64,000 nucleotides of DNA from Crambe crambe (Eukaryota > Porifera > Demospongiae > Poecilosclerida > Crambeidae): contig OZ004583.1 in the NCBI GenBank assembly GCA_963924555.1, forward strand, positions 4,497,501 to 4,561,500, written 5' to 3'. The position numbers and the translations under genes are program-made. This document shows positions 29,225 through 42,039 of the stretch, piece after piece. Each line of letters begins with the position of its first letter. The stretch's first letter is position 1. The notes under the pieces are model-generated. The model was not told the DNA's origin and searched no databases. It was given only the letters and a program-made list of their open reading frames with translations.

Positions 29225-32200
29225 TTACACTCCTTCCAACTTTAACAAAAAAACACAAACATAGTCAGGTCGCTGACGTCTGCGTGTTGGATATCGAGGT
29301 TGAGGTGTTGAAACATTGGATGGTTGAGATTGATCATTAGCTGGGATAGCTGAGGTGGTTTGTGATGGAGATGAATCCTGAATGAAAGCCTCAAAAGTCG
29401 AATCTGTTTCAGTTGTTTGAATTTCCGCATAATCTCCTAACTTCTTGAGTTGATCAACATGTCTCCTCCATTCACTGCCTGATGACATCTTCACCAAATA
29501 TGAAAGTGGGCCTTGCTTCTTTACAACTGTTCCAGGTAGCCACTTGCTTCCTGAGCTGTAATTTCTTGCCATCACCTTTTCTCCAATGAGAAATTCATGC
29601 TCTTTGGAATGCATATTTCTCTTCTTGACCTGCTGTGCCTGTTGATTGACAACTTGTTCCTCGCATATCGGTTTAAGTAAATCCAAGCGAGTACGAACCT
29701 CTCGCTGTAGGAATAGAGAACTTGGAGTACGATTAGTTGTAGCATGTGAGGTGGATCGGTAACCCAAGAGAAAATTATGTAGTCGTTGACTCACTGGAAT
29801 TCCAGAGTTTTCTCCAGCTCTCATAGCTTGTTTAAAGGTCTTGACAAATCTTTCTGCCAAGCCGTTAGAAGATGGATGATAAGGTGAGCAGAGAATATGT
29901 TTAACTCCATTCATTTTCAGGAACTTTGCAAACTCTGCTGAAGTGAACTGCGGACCATTATCAGATACAATTTGAAGTGGCAGTCCGTATGATGCAAACA
30001 GATTTCGTAATACAGAAATTGTACTTGAGAAGTGGTAGAGGTCATTTCGATGACTTCAGGCCACTTAGAATGTGCATCAACTAAGATAAAAAACATTTTT
30101 CCTAAGAAAGGACCGGCAAAGTCTATATGCAGTCTCTGCCATGGTTTAGAAGGCCAAATCCATGGGTGAAGTGGCGCTAAAGGAGGGGTATCTTTGGACT
30201 GTTGACAGGATACACAACTCTTCACTAAATCTTCAATATGTCGGTCGATATTTGGCCACCAAACGTAGCTTCGGGCTACACTTTTCATTCTGGTAACACC
30301 TGGGTGGTTGCTATGTAATTCCTGCAACACATCACCTTGAAGCTTTTCAGGAACTACAACTCGTATTCCCCGAAGTAGTACATCACCTTGAACAGTGAGT
30401 TCTGAGCTTCTAGATTGAAACAGTTTCAGATTTTCAGGAACATCCTTTGGCCATCCATTCTTAGTGTAATTGAGAATTTTGCTGAGTGTCGGATCAGTAT
30501 TTGCATTGCTGTAACAGGAAGAAAATCAATTTGAGAAATGTTAAACACACTTGCCTCGATGGCTAGTTCTTCTGTTGAATTGTTGTCAAGAGGTAATCGG
30601 GAAAGACCATCTGCATTGGCGTGCGCCACAGTATCCTTGAACTTGATGTCATACTGGTATGAAGACAATAGCACGGCCCATCTCTGAAGGCGGGCTGCTG
30701 CCAGGGATGGAATGCCTTTCTTTGGTCCAAGGATCGTCAGGAGTGGTTTGTGATCTGTAACCAGTAAGAATCGCCGACCATACAAATATTGGTGGAACTT
30801 CTTTACACCAAAAACGAGCGATAGAGCTTCCTTTTCCAGCTGTGCATAATTTTGCTCACTAGAGGTCAAGGTGCGTGAGGCAAATGCTATGGGACGTTCA
30901 CTGCCATCAGGTAGTACGTGTGAGATAACTGCTCCAACCCCATAAGCAGCATCACCTGCAAGTGCTAGTGGTAAGGAAGGGTCATAATGGGTTAATACCG
31001 TTGAAGATACTAGAGCCTTCTTTGCATCAGCAAATGCCCTGGAACATGTAGTGTCCCATCTCCACTTGGTATCTTGATGCAATAGCTGATTCAGTGGGTG
31101 AACCACAGAAGCTAAATTTGGAATAAATTTTCCATAATAATTTAACAAGCCTAAAAATGACCTGAGTTGTTGAATGTTCTTAGGCGTCGGCGCCTGTACG
31201 ATGGCTTGCAATTTGTCAGGAATTGTGTGCAACCCTTCTGCGTCGATTCGATGTCCAAGGAAGTCAACAAAATTCTGCATAAATTTGCATTTCTCCCGCT
31301 TAACTCTCAACCCGTGCTCTTCTAAACATCTCAAGACCTCGTGCAAGTTATTCAAGTGCTCAGCATCAGTAGTGCCTGTAACCAAAATAAAATATCGTCA
31401 ATATAGCACTGTACATTTGGGATACCTTGCAAGATGAGATCCATAATTTTCTGGAAGATTGCTGGTGAGGATGCTATGCCAAATGGAAGTCGGGTGTACT
31501 GATATAATCCCTTGTGGGTGTTGATTGTAGTGTATTTCTTGGAATCTTCTTCCAAAATCAACTGTTGATATGCCTGGGAGAAGTCCAATTTTGAAAATTT
31601 CTGTCCACCTGCTAAAGTAGCAAACATATCTGATGGATTAGGTAAAGGATACTGGTCCACGTCCATGACCGTATTGACCGTGACTTTGTAGTCTCCGCAT
31701 ATTCTGAACCTTCCATCCTTTTTAGGAACAGCAACGATAGGTGCTGCCCAGTCACTATGGGACACCTTTTGTATGATTCCTTCAGATTCGAGTCTATCGA
31801 GTTCTGCTCCCACAGTCTCTTTGATGGCAAATGGTACTGGCCTAGCCTTATGGAACTTCGGTTGACTTTCACGAATTTGTAAGGCTGCATGGTGAGTCTT
31901 CACTGTGCCCAACTCTTCCTTGAAGATTGATTTGTGTTGCTCCAGTATTTCCTCCAACCTGTTAGTAGTGACATTCAGGACATTTTTCAAGTCAATTTCC
32001 AGTGCCCTGAACCAGTCTCGTCCTAAGAGAGTTTGTCCTTCTCCTTCCACAATAATCAGTGTCAATTGTTTTGTCTGCCCTCCATGCTCTACTTGCACGG
32101 ATATCTCACCCAATACTGGCATTTCCTGTTCAGTATAAGTACGAAGAATAACATTAGTTTTATTGAGCTGTACCTGTGGTAAAAGGGATCTCCTGGTTTT

Positions 32201-32770
32201 CTCTGACATCAGTGAAATTTCTGAGCCAGTGTCAATCACCATTTCAAGTGGAATACCATTAACTTTCACCTCGCACTTGATTGGATTATATTTCGACTGT
32301 TCTCCAATAGCAAAAAGATGCAGCTCCTCTTGCGTGGTCGAGTTATCATTAGTCAAATCTTGTTCCACATAATTAGCCTTAGTGGTCTTCTTTGCTGGAA
32401 ACTTGGGTTTCTTCAATGGTTGCTTGGATCGGCAAACTGGTGAAATGTGACCTTTCTTTCCACAACTTCTGCAAGTAGCATCCAAAAATTTGCACTGAGT
32501 AGGTAGATGATTTGTTCGTCCGCACCTGTAGCATGGTTGCATGGCACCTTTTGTTTTTGGTGCCTGATCATGGCACATATCAAAGGCTACTCCCATGGCA
32601 CTTGTTTGATTTATGCAGACTTCCAGACTGCTTAAAATTACAATTGAAAAAGGGGGCATTTGCTGTTCGCCTGACACCTTCTGACTGGTGCGGAGTAGCC
32701 TTAGATGAGTGCCATGAGATGAAAATTAATAAGGATTGTAAGTTCGACCAAACAGGCAAAAGATGACCCA
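29225..32770 (-). mobile_element. Gypsy/Ty3-type LTR retrotransposon fossil
   Basis: Minus strand, in the standard order from right to left: a Gag end with two zinc knuckles (CYRCGRTNHLPTQC, CRSCGKKGHISPVC), an aspartic protease (VIDTGSEISLMS), reverse transcriptase including the Y-I-D-D catalytic box, RNase H, and integrase with its zinc-binding HHCC region and core, ending in a disordered tail. The order RT-RH-IN assigns it to Gypsy/Ty3. Pol looks fairly well kept, with roughly three breaks; the N-terminal part of Gag is not identified, and I find no LTR pair at the ends. Probably of moderate age. Confidence 0.9.
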
Positions 32771-33180
32771 CTTATCAAACTACCTTCCTTTTCAATCTGC
32801 ATGCATTAATAATTTGAAATCCCAAATTCTTCCAAAACAAAACAGGACAACCTGCTACACCCCTACCACCAGAGACAAGACCAAAGCTATGGTACATGCA
32901 GGAACACACACTCCGCACTCTTATAGACCACAAACAAGCTACCCCAGACCAGTCAAATGACCTTCTCCATTTTAAAAGCGATTATTGACATTTAGCATCA
33001 CACACAAAGAAACAGAATTAGCTAAAAGTGTAGAAAAAGAAAATCACACAAATCTGCTAAACATTTAACCACAGATAAACAGGTACAAAGATATATTGCT
33101 TACTTCTCTTCAATGGATCCCAACTTCCGTCATTCTTGAAGGAATGTTCATGATACAGATGACTCCTTTTCCTACAATTC
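32771..33180. other. Intergenic, nothing recognised
   Basis: About 400 bases between the LTR fossil and the CXC fragment. No LTR-like start or end (TG...CA with matching partner on the left) is evident. Confidence 0.4.
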
Positions 33181-33186
33181 AAAAAA

Positions 33187-33826
33187 ATGAAAGAATATGC
33201 CAAAATATTATGTGTGAGGCATATAAAGCCACACTTTAACCATGGTTCAAGGGAAGTACATGTAGTTTTTGATAACCAAGGTAGTTTGCCTGAGACACCT
33301 AAAGAAATAGATGCAGCAGTTACTGCTGAATTGGCAGATCACGAATGTGTGGTTTTTCAGGACACTACCCAAGAGGTGGAGAACAATTTTAGCATGCAGA
33401 ACATGCAAGGCAGAGCTAACTTCCTACCTTGGAAGAGAATTACTGGAGATTGTACCCAGTTACATGAAAGAGCCTGAACAAGAGTTTTTCACAAACATTA
33501 AAAGCACGACATATAGTTGTAATCAGTTGGAAGGGACTATGGAAAGACCATCATTAAGCACAACAATGGATGAAGCTGATATGCAACTTTGGTTACAGTG
33601 TGTGGACTGTACTGGTTCCAAAGTACTACTGGAATATGTTTTCCATGGATGCAAATGCAAGACAGGATGTCATACAAGGCGTTATGAGTGCAAGAAGGAT
33701 GAAACGACATGTAGGCCAGGGTGCCAGTGCATAGGCTGCTCTAACACTCCTGCAAATGCTGCTTCAAATGATTCCCAATATAGTGCACTACTTGGTGATG
33801 ATAAATCCAAATTCATGTTACCTTAA
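33187..33826 (+). pseudogene. CXC (tesmin/TSO1-like) Cys-rich protein fragment
   Basis: Two frames carry consecutive parts of one protein. The first (33187-33470) has REVHVVFDNQGSLPETPKE. The second (about 33366-33826) has ILACRTCKAELTSYLGREL, then DEADMQLWLQCVDCTGSKVL, then CKCKTGCHTRRYECKKDETT continuing CRPGCQCIGC. The spaced Cys pattern matches a CXC domain like those of tesmin/TSO1 DNA-binding proteins. I recall sponge and Hydra families combining DEAD(M/L)xLWLHC with a CXC end in high copy, which suggests a mobile or repetitive gene family. The segment between LWLQC and the CXC part is much shorter than in those proteins, so an internal deletion as well as a frame change is likely. Confidence 0.55.
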
Positions 33827-33829
33827 CAC

Positions 33830-34880
33830 TCCAAGAAGGTGCACTGATAAATTAGATTACTTTGAAAAGACCCCAGCGAGCACAATGTGTCAAGCAACAA
33901 GATCATGTCATTTTCGTAATTCAGCCAGCTGTAATGACGTCATGCGCAAAATTAAAAACCAGAAGTCTGAACGTTGGCGATTAGACTGCATAGAGCTATT
34001 ATGGGTAAACTGATCCTCTTGCTTTTCTAGCACCTTCCCTAGATCCAGCTTCCAAAATTGGATGATAGACTGTATTATGTATAGTTAACACTTTCACCAA
34101 GGCTTATATCTATGGTTTGCTCTCTATTATGTCTTCAATTTGGAATATGAAAAGAACAGTAAGGATTTATGGGGGAGCCAGGAGAGCCAATTTTGTTTAT
34201 ACATTTGGATATATACCTAAGAGACTGCCAAATTTTAGATAGAGAATAGATAGAACAGAATGTCGCTCTTATAATTGCCAAAGTGATACAATCCAAGGTA
34301 AAACAATCATTTAGAATGGATATTCTTCACTAAGGAGGAGAGTGACCAACTTGAAATGGAGTTTGACATCAATGTGTTTAAAGTTACTGTATTTCTATGT
34401 GGGCAAGGGTATATTAGAGTACTAGAGCCAACAAACACTGCATCTACTGTTGTGAAGATGGGTGTTCATGTGAATACACCTGTGGGGCCCTGATCAATGG
34501 TTCGCAAGGTTTCGTGAGGAGTCCAGCAGATTAATTCCAGACCCAAACATGTACAATGGAAATCGTAAGTAATATAAAACAGTACAAAATCACTTAGCTA
34601 TAGCTACTTCTCTTTTCCAGTATACCATTGGAGGTAAAAAGTAAGTCGTGCACTCTAACACTATAAAATATTTCATTTGCATCTCAATACTTGCAGATCA
34701 TAACATGTATACACAGGAAGTAGCACATGTGCCACAAATTACTACTCTTATTTGCTCATTCCCCACACCCTCCCTCATACAAGACAACCAAACGTCTAGT
34801 ATTGAACTTAATGTTTCATTTGCACTGCACATCCATCCTCCCTCATGTAAGACAACCAAACCTCAACAACTATTATTAAA
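33830..34880. other. Possible continuation of the CXC family, decayed
   Basis: Coding-like scraps (DKLDYFEKTPAST and CNDVMRKIKNQKSERWRL at 33840-34010; QWFARFREESSRLI at 34495-34545) appear in different frames. No intact gene. Two related phrases on ACAACCAAAC recur at 34785 and 34850, marking a short local duplication. Confidence 0.3.
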
Positions 34881-34884
34881 TTGA

Positions 34885-35244
34885 ATGATTGTGCTCCTCT
34901 ACAATAATGCTTTTCACTCCTCAGTACTGTATCCACAACAGATAGCTACTCATCCTTCATGTCAGTCATTAGGGAAAAAGTGCATGGAAGCTATATTATG
35001 TCAAAAGTCGATGGGGAGATCTGCCAACTTCAAGGTAGAATCAGACAAAGAAATAGAGGGAATGAGAAGGATTCCAGGTCTCTTAATCAAATCTACTTTC
35101 AGGCCAGACATTATTGTATACTACAAAGGAGAATACCTTGTTCTTTTAGCAGACGTACAATCTTCACCGATGTTTAAGACTGAGAGAAGAGTTATTTTAA
35201 CCTGTCATGTTCTACGATATCTAAAATTTTTGCAACCTGGATAA
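34885..35244 (+). pseudogene. Possible PD-(D/E)XK-like protein fragment
   Basis: The reliable part begins near CQSLGKKCMEAILC and continues to GLLIKSTFRPDIIVYYKGEY and LVLLADVQSSPMFKTERRVI before a stop after FLQPG. The order R-P-D, a hydrophobic strand, then (D/E)-V-Q-S-S resembles the core of PD-(D/E)XK nuclease-like folds, but the Lys of the motif is replaced by Ser. I recall similar proteins in sponge genomes; catalytic activity is doubtful. Sequence just after 35255 is the dispersed AAATTTCTTCTAAATAAAA repeat, so the C-terminus may have been replaced by insertion. Confidence 0.35.
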
Positions 35245-35264
35245 ACTTTTTGTACATGAATGCA

Positions 35265-35375
35265 AAAAATTTCTTCTAAATAAAAAGTGAAGTAGGGATA
35301 GCAGTAAAATTTAGCTGCATTCCTATCACTCCTACCCCTCCTAAAATTTCAATATCCACGCCCATATATCACGCA
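35265..35375. repeat. Dispersed AAATTTCTTCTAAATAAAA repeat, copy
   Basis: Starts GCAAAAAATTTCTTCTAAAT, continues AGTAGGGATAGC, and ends with CCTCCTAAAATTTCAATATC. Matches 23105-23245 and 55612-55760 in outline, with shorter copies at 4754-4794 and inverted at 60373-60416. Confidence 0.75.
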
Positions 35376-35470
35376 AAGACATGGTGAAGAAAAATAGATA
35401 CAAGTCATCATTATTACATTATATTAGCATAATACATCTCATTACACTTAGAATGTATCTATTTAAAAGT

Positions 35471-35900
35471 TATCCCCTCATCACTGCACAAGCAGAAGCA
35501 AACTACATCTCTATACTGCACATTATGCCTGAGACCACAGGCCAGGTAATCACACCAGCCAATGCTCCAAGGTCATACATAGTTGAAACACCCACTGGCT
35601 TAGTGAGGAGGAATCGCCGCTACCTCAATGTTATTCCTAATGACCAGACTTCTGATGGAGTTCAACAACTTGATACTCCTCCCCGCCAGATTATGACAAG
35701 GTCCCAAACCGGAACAGTAATTCACCCCCCTGACCGATTCCATTTCTAACCAAACTCTGAGAAAGAGAGATGTGGTATAACTATACTAGTTACACATGTA
35801 GTTACATGATCATTCTAGCAGCTGTTTTATATATAGAGAACTAGCTATCAACAGACTATTACTCTTTACTGTTTTTGGAGATACCACAGTTTCCTCTAAT
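35471..35900 (+). mobile_element. 3' end of a second Gypsy-type LTR fossil
   Basis: A short frame ends in PRSYIVETPTGLVRRNRRYL and IMTRSQTGTVIHPPDR, the typical C-terminal tail of Gypsy integrases. A purine run (GAGAAAGAGAGA) follows at about 35758, then TGTGGTATAAC at about 35771, the expected arrangement of polypurine tract and 3' LTR start. The LTR's end is not determined. The element is truncated on the left and lies in opposite orientation to the one at 29225. Confidence 0.7.
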
Positions 35901-35939
35901 TAGAGGCTATAGTTGCCTCTACTAGAGGCTGTATTTTTA

Positions 35940-38350
35940 GTTGTTGCCTCTTATTAGAAGCTGTATTTTTAGTTGTCTCTTATTAGAAGCTTTCCACAAC
36001 ACTCGTCTTAAATCATATCTCTTGTTACAGAAAGTGAAGGACCTCTTCAGTTCTCCCATGTTGCCTTTAATGCTGCTAATAACTATTGAGGCTGGGTATC
36101 ATCATTCAAAAGTTCTAGTAAAAAATACATCCTCTGCCGGTGGTGACAGCTCACCTTCTGACACCTTGGTGTTCTGAAAGGTCAGGCTGTCGAGAGGAGA
36201 TCGGGAAAATGATTAGCAAGCTTGATAGACCAGTATCAGAATATATTATAAAGAAATGGTAAGTGTGTAAGTATATACAATGTAATCAGAATGACTCTTA
36301 AACCTCCCTCGGTCACCATCATAGATCATGTCTACTCCATGCTTTGACTACAGTTTTAATTGCCAAGCTCTAGTTTCAAGTCATATGATTGGTCTCAGCC
36401 TTCCTCGTACTTTGGAAGAAAAAAGATAAGTATACAGAATTACCAATCTTATTGGCCTGCTGCTTCCTCTACCCTGAAGATGAACACTGCTGGTATTTGA
36501 AGGACTGAGGCTATACTATAGTTATAAAAACCCCTCATTTATCTTTTTTAGGCCATGTTGGGAAAAATCTAGGCAAAGAATTAAACAAACAATGGAATCA
36601 CTACTCTTGGTAGTGTAAATCTAGTGACTTGATGAGACAAACTCAACTCGTGGAATTGACTTTGGCGCTTGCTAAATTCAGTTCTAATCTCGGTCTTGGC
36701 TTCAGTAGTGTTGACTTCGGACTGCTAGTCCCAGGGTTGTAATCACTAATGAACCTTGATCTTATTTTAATCCCCCTTGGACTGTCCAATCACTTCCTAG
36801 AAGGGACCATCGAATTTTCAGTTAGCCCTGAGGAACCAGAGCTATTGTGACACAAAGTTATAGCAAATATGGCATGGAAACATTCACATGTACTTCATAT
36901 ACCCAGAGAGAGAGAGAGAGATCAAAAAGATGACTTTAATAATTTTAACTAAATACAGACAAATTGATAGGAGAGAGCTACAAAGAGTTGAGAAACTAAC
37001 TGGAATAATAAAAATAATAAGAGACACTGATATCACATAATTAACTCGAAAGTGAAAAAAAAAATAATGGATGCTATTTGGTAAACATCATCTTTTGGAG
37101 GTTTGGTCATGTTCAATGATAAATTCATAAACATTGGGAAGTCTGCACCAAACATTGTCTTTGAATGCTATAGCCTCATGAAACCCCTTCCATTAACAAA
37201 GGGCTATCAATTTTCGAATCAAGGGGTACAGTTTTAAATTCTGAGACAGAACTCGAACTCAACGAAACAAATTTTATAATTAGTTCATGATGAAGTTAAC
37301 ATTGTCCTGAAATCAAGTTCAACTCACAAAGCCTTGAAAAGGTGGGCTATAACATTTCAAAAAGGCATTTTAGTGACATCATTATGATAGCTAAGCATTT
37401 TGATAGAAACTTGGTATGCATGTATCTTCTTAGTACTAAACGATGAATTCTAGATTTGCTTGTATAATCATGAAGCCACATCATTACAGAAGGATCAAAA
37501 TAAAAAGGCTAAAGCTTGGTGATAATGTTTTCAAGGTGTTTTCGCTTGATTGATATAAAAGGCTACAAAACAAGAAAGAAGAAAAACGGGGAAAAAACGG
37601 TCTCCTTTTTTCGACAGGCCATATTATCATAATTGACTTCTCTCTTTTTTGCTGCTTGTAATTGTATTGGTAAACAATTTTTTGTGGATAAAAGTGGACT
37701 GTGAATTAGGGTGTTGTTCCAAAGAGCATCGCTACGTGACGTTTTCAATTCTCTACCAGATTTTAAAAATTTCATCTATTGATTCTTTCCCTCAAAGCAT
37801 TAGCAATCAAATTAATTAACAAGCAATCACAATAACGAAACTATATGGTAACAAAAATAATAGACACATGAAGAATAAGGTCAGCTAAGCATAGCAATAA
37901 TCATGACTCAAAGTCTAATGAGAAGGAAATAATAACTTAGATATACACATACACAGTATAATTATAAGAAATACTATAGAAAAATACAAAGAAAAACATT
38001 CAGGAAACTTAAAATAACAGAAAATTTTCATAACTGAATCAAAGATACACCATGAAAGAAAAAAACCTTCATTACTGAATCAAAACATACCAAAATCTGG
38101 AACAAGAAAGAAGAAGAAGAAAAGATCACTGAATACAACACAGAAAAATAATGAAGTCATGTGAATGTCTACACCAATAAAGGCCATAACTTTGTCATTC
38201 TTACAAGTTTGAGATACAAGAAATGCTTTACAGGAGATTTGTAAAGAGAGTAATAAACACTTTGTATAGTAACAAGAATGAACAACTGGTAACATTGTGG
38301 ACTCCTTCACACAAAATATAAAACCAAATCAAAGTCTCAATCTACTCTCG
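35940..38350. other. Gene-poor; one possible exon
   Basis: No supported gene. An exon-like piece at about 36187-36258 reads CREEIGKMISKLDRPVSEYI on + between a CAG and a GTAAGT-like donor; no family recognised. About 36440-36510 has a coding-like LPILLACCFLYPEDEHCWYL segment. Short AG-rich run at 36906-36921. Remaining frames on both strands look random. Confidence 0.35.
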
Positions 38351-40000
38351 CAATGACTCATGCCTGGCCGTCAACTACAATATTTGTTTCAACCTCAAGG
38401 AGGTGAATACATTGCATGCCAGTCCATGGTGAATGTAAAACAGTTTGCCAAAGAACATCGAGTGCAACAGAGAAGAGGCAAATTGAGATTAAAAAAGACA
38501 GCCGATCAGTTTGAAGGGAATGGAGTCACTAGTAACAGAAGTATCATGTATTGTAAAATGTAGGCCAAAAACGTGCCTGTACGATTACGTAGTCATTACC
38601 TTTACACAATGTATACAATATTTTTGCAGATAAATAAATCTAAGAGAAGGTAGTCAAGCAGCTAGTATGGTACTTCGTACAATTGTGTATTAAACTGAGA
38701 ATTTCGATACATCACCATCACAATAATTATACTGTGATAAGACTACCATAACCAACCCAATAGTCGTTGTTTGATGATGTGAAGTACAATACCAAAAAAC
38801 AGCAACAGTCCAACTAAAATCGGTCAGTTCCCTTCGGAGATCTACTTCATAACAGAACTCCAACTTTTTCGACAATTTAAATGAAGAGGACTTTAAATTG
38901 ATGGATCTAGACATTGTTTGATCATTAATCTATATCCTTTTGGTGGTAGAGAAATAGAAGGGTGATGCCTTTGGTGATGAATTGACTCAATGGGCTCAGT
39001 GGTCAGATGTGGTTACCATTTTGGGGCTAAAGGTGATATGAATTCTACAATGGTTTATTCGAATTACATACGGTTCTGATTAATGAGCATGATAAAAGGT
39101 ACAGGCTTCCTGAATATTGTGCGTACAAACAATATATCCAGCCATCCATTGCCCTCTCCACATCAATCCATATTGATATGATTTTTCAAGCTCACTCCTG
39201 ATTGAGGGTCATTTGACCTTTGTGCTTTATGTTGTATTTATTATGAAATAAACCTGACTGAGATTGACAATTTCTTTGTAGCTAACTGGCTAAAATGACA
39301 AAGAAAAATGAGATGTTATTCATGTAAATTTCATGAGAAATCTCACAAATTCTTGGTAGTCCCAAAAGTGTCGCATTTTTATGCTTTTAGAAACTTGCCA
39401 AAGTCTCCACATGTGCTAATTGCTTCTCACCAAGAGGATCAGCAAATGGCTTCGAAAGCCACACATTACGGTGTAAACCGGACTTGCCTGTTCCAGTGCA
39501 CCCAATGTAATCTATCATGATGTATTGTGAAGTACAATTTATGTAGTCCCTTAAAGGTGTAACAGCAGACATTGGACCAAAAGTGAATTTGTTACAAGGC
39601 GATCTTAACTTGGAGGATCTTTCCGCCAACAATATTGGGTGCTTAATGGCTACATTAGTCAAGGAACTAACTTCCATGTCCACATAGCCATGCTGGGTGC
39701 CTGATAATAATCAATGTTTACATTTCCTTCATACTGGCCAAATTGTAAACACACACACACGTTCGTTCTCACATTTTAAGTCTCGATGGGCAATTTTCTT
39801 CCAGTGACAGTAGGCCATAGCTGAACATGTGAGTTTCTGCTCCATGGAAAATCCAAAGATCTCAATTCACAGCCATCTCCTGAATGAAATATGCACACTT
39901 TTCAGTCTTTATAATAGAGCAAGTTTTGAATTGTGGGTGATGAATTTTACGGAGAATCGCCAATTCATGAGAGAGGAATACTTCTTTGCTGGGGTTGTCT
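38351..40000. other. Gene-poor stretch
   Basis: Open frames at 38360-38563 (+), 39308-39520 (+) and 39387-39683 (-) have no domain I recognise and no convincing splice partners. Base composition is ordinary for the window. Confidence 0.35.
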
Positions 40001-40365
40001 GAATAGAAATCTGTTGTTAACATGTGGTGGGGGCTAGGACATTAAAGATGGTACTTGACAGTGAAGATCAGTTCAAGATAATCAGTCATGTGGACTGTAG
40101 TGCTAGTATAATCAATCATGTGAGAGGATTACTCCAAGTGGTCCCTTTTCCTAGACCCTATCCGGCACAGTTCTGCAATTGTAAAGGCTGTTTGCCTCAC
40201 TATTGTCACCTTGATGAATATACTACTCTAAATTCCACTCTCTAAGCTTTAAACTGCTGAAGAGGGTTATTTACTAAAGGTATGTCATAAAACGATCAGG
40301 AGTGGAAAGGGGTAGAGTAAGTACTAAACAGATTCAATTAATTATGCAAGTCATGTGGGAAAGAC
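40000..40365. repeat. Dispersed repeat copy A (pair with 46995-47300)
   Basis: CTCCAAGTGGTCC, ATGATCAGGAGTGGAAAGG-like and TAAACAGATTCAATTAATTA occur in the same order here and at 46995-47300, with indels. A 73-codon frame with PYPAQFCNCKGCLPHYC is open here but broken in the second copy, so its coding status is doubtful. Confidence 0.65.
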
Positions 40366-40369
40366 TTAC

Positions 40370-40790
40370 GAGGAGGCAGAGTAGTATTCATTACCTGACC
40401 ACAAGAACTTGCAGAACTCGTTATTAATCTCATTCGATATACCTCGTGATCATCACGTACTCAATACTTATTATGGAAAGCTCACACTTGCGATGAAGAA
40501 ATGCCAGGACCGCATGAAAGAAATCGGGGGATAACAAAAAGCAAAGGACTTTGACTCAAAGTACTCACCACTAGGTGACTTATTGTTATGGAATGTATGT
40601 AAGTAAATTTTATTCAAACCAAGAACTAGATTTTTTTAAAAGTAATGTTCTAATATTTGTTCTAGATGCCACTGACCTGACCAGTTGCACTGCCACCATA
40701 CAGACTTTATTTCAGTAGCTATAGAGGAAAGAGAAGAAGCGCCTCCTCCATAAAAGGATTGAGGCTCAATCTGAGATTTTGAAAAAAAGT
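40370..40790 (+). pseudogene. Unrecognised coding-like fragment
   Basis: One frame reads SLPDHKNLQNSLLISFDIPR, then YYGKLTLAMKKCQDRMKEIG, a stop, and DSKYSPLGDLLLWN. Further right (40710-40800) is a Lys/Glu-rich helix, KEKRRLLHKRIEAQSEI in shifting frames. No family recognised; lies upstream of a hAT transposase fragment and may be part of the same insertion. Confidence 0.25.
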
Positions 40791-41159
40791 AAGAGGAGTC
40801 ACCAAAAAATAAAAACTAAACAAGATTGCTAAAAAATATGATGTAAAAATACTAAACTGCAAGGTGAAATGTAACAGTGAATTCCAGTATCGCGCCAATT
40901 CCAGAGTCGGTTGCCTGCATGGTTATATATTATAGCTACCCATTGCAGAGAACTTTTGATGTGTTTTCTGTTTCTTCTATAATTATGTCTGGGACCAGTA
41001 ACTCTGTGAAACAGTATCACTCCTGGTACCTCCAAGACTCCCTTCTATATCATCCAATAATGCCATGGTTCATATGATGGTCATTCCAATACAAGAGACT
41101 AACATTGTAGGTGAATGGGAGGAGCTACTACTGGGAACAATCGGACAAAATAAACAAAT

Positions 41160-41790
41160 AAACCTTTACTGCAGAAGATGAGACTACATTTCTTCGAAAA
41201 ATTTATCGCCCATATATACAGAGTGTAGCTGACCATATTAATTGCTGGATGGAATCAACAGATCTCATATCTGTAATGTCCATTTTTGATCCATGTCATT
41301 TACCTGATACTGAAGAAGAACTGTCTGATTTTTGTATAGATAAAATATTAACTCTCACTGATTTCTACGGTACAGCACAGAAAGTAAATTTTTGATGGAC
41401 AAGAAGGTATATCACAACCTGATATTGATTCTGAAGATACAGAAGCAGAGTGGAAGCTATTTCGAAGACTGATATTCATGCAGTACAAAGAAAATGAAGT
41501 TCTATTAAAAAAATTGATCAGCAAAAATGATATCTCAGCAGCATTCCCAAATTTGTCAAAGCTAGCTTCAATTATCACAGTTCTGCCAGTTACTACAGCC
41601 ACAGTTGAATGCACTTTTAGCAGCATGAAACTTATAAAAATCACGATTACAAAGTAGAATGGGTGAAGACACACTAGAACACACTATGTGTATCTGTATT
41701 GAGGGTCCTGATCACTTAACTGATGATACATTAGAAGAAATAGTGGACCATTACAAATCAAATAAACATAGAAAAATTGCACTTTGAAAA
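41160..41790 (+). pseudogene. hAT-family transposase, C-terminal part
   Basis: Three frames carry successive pieces. First FLRKIYRPYIQSVADHINCW and LTLTDFYG, then FPNLSKLASIITVLPVTTAT followed by VECTFSSMKLIK, then RMGEDTLEHTMCICIEGPDH. The LPV(T/S)TA(T/S)VE..FS.(M/L)..IK...R..(M/L)GEDTLE series is the hAT dimerisation domain, closest to the ZMYM6/ZBED5-like group. Frame changes lie near 41393 and 41645. The N-terminal BED finger and DDE residues are not visible, so the copy is truncated. hAT elements make 8-bp target duplications; none found. Confidence 0.75.
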
Positions 41791-42039
41791 CATCATTAAC
41801 TTTAGTTGTTCATGATTAATTGTAGGGCAAAAAAATTTCCATTGCTATAGTACTATTGTACATGCCCCTGGACATGATGTGGCAATCACACACACCCATG
41901 CCAGTGAATTAACCATAGAGTGTTTCATGTATAGGAGTGTAATCTTAATGTCCTCATATCAACAATTCCAGCTGTCAAGTGGGCATGGTTTGATATCCAA
42001 AAGGGGTGTGCTTAGGAAAAGTGGGTGTGGCCAAAGCAA

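Noticed and set aside
31174-32372. Plus-strand frames within the LTR fossil
   Set aside because: Antisense shadows of the pol region on the minus strand.
29225-32770. Search for flanking LTRs of the Gypsy-type fossil
   Set aside because: No matching pair with TG...CA ends is visible by eye on either side; ends of the element are therefore left as the coding limits.
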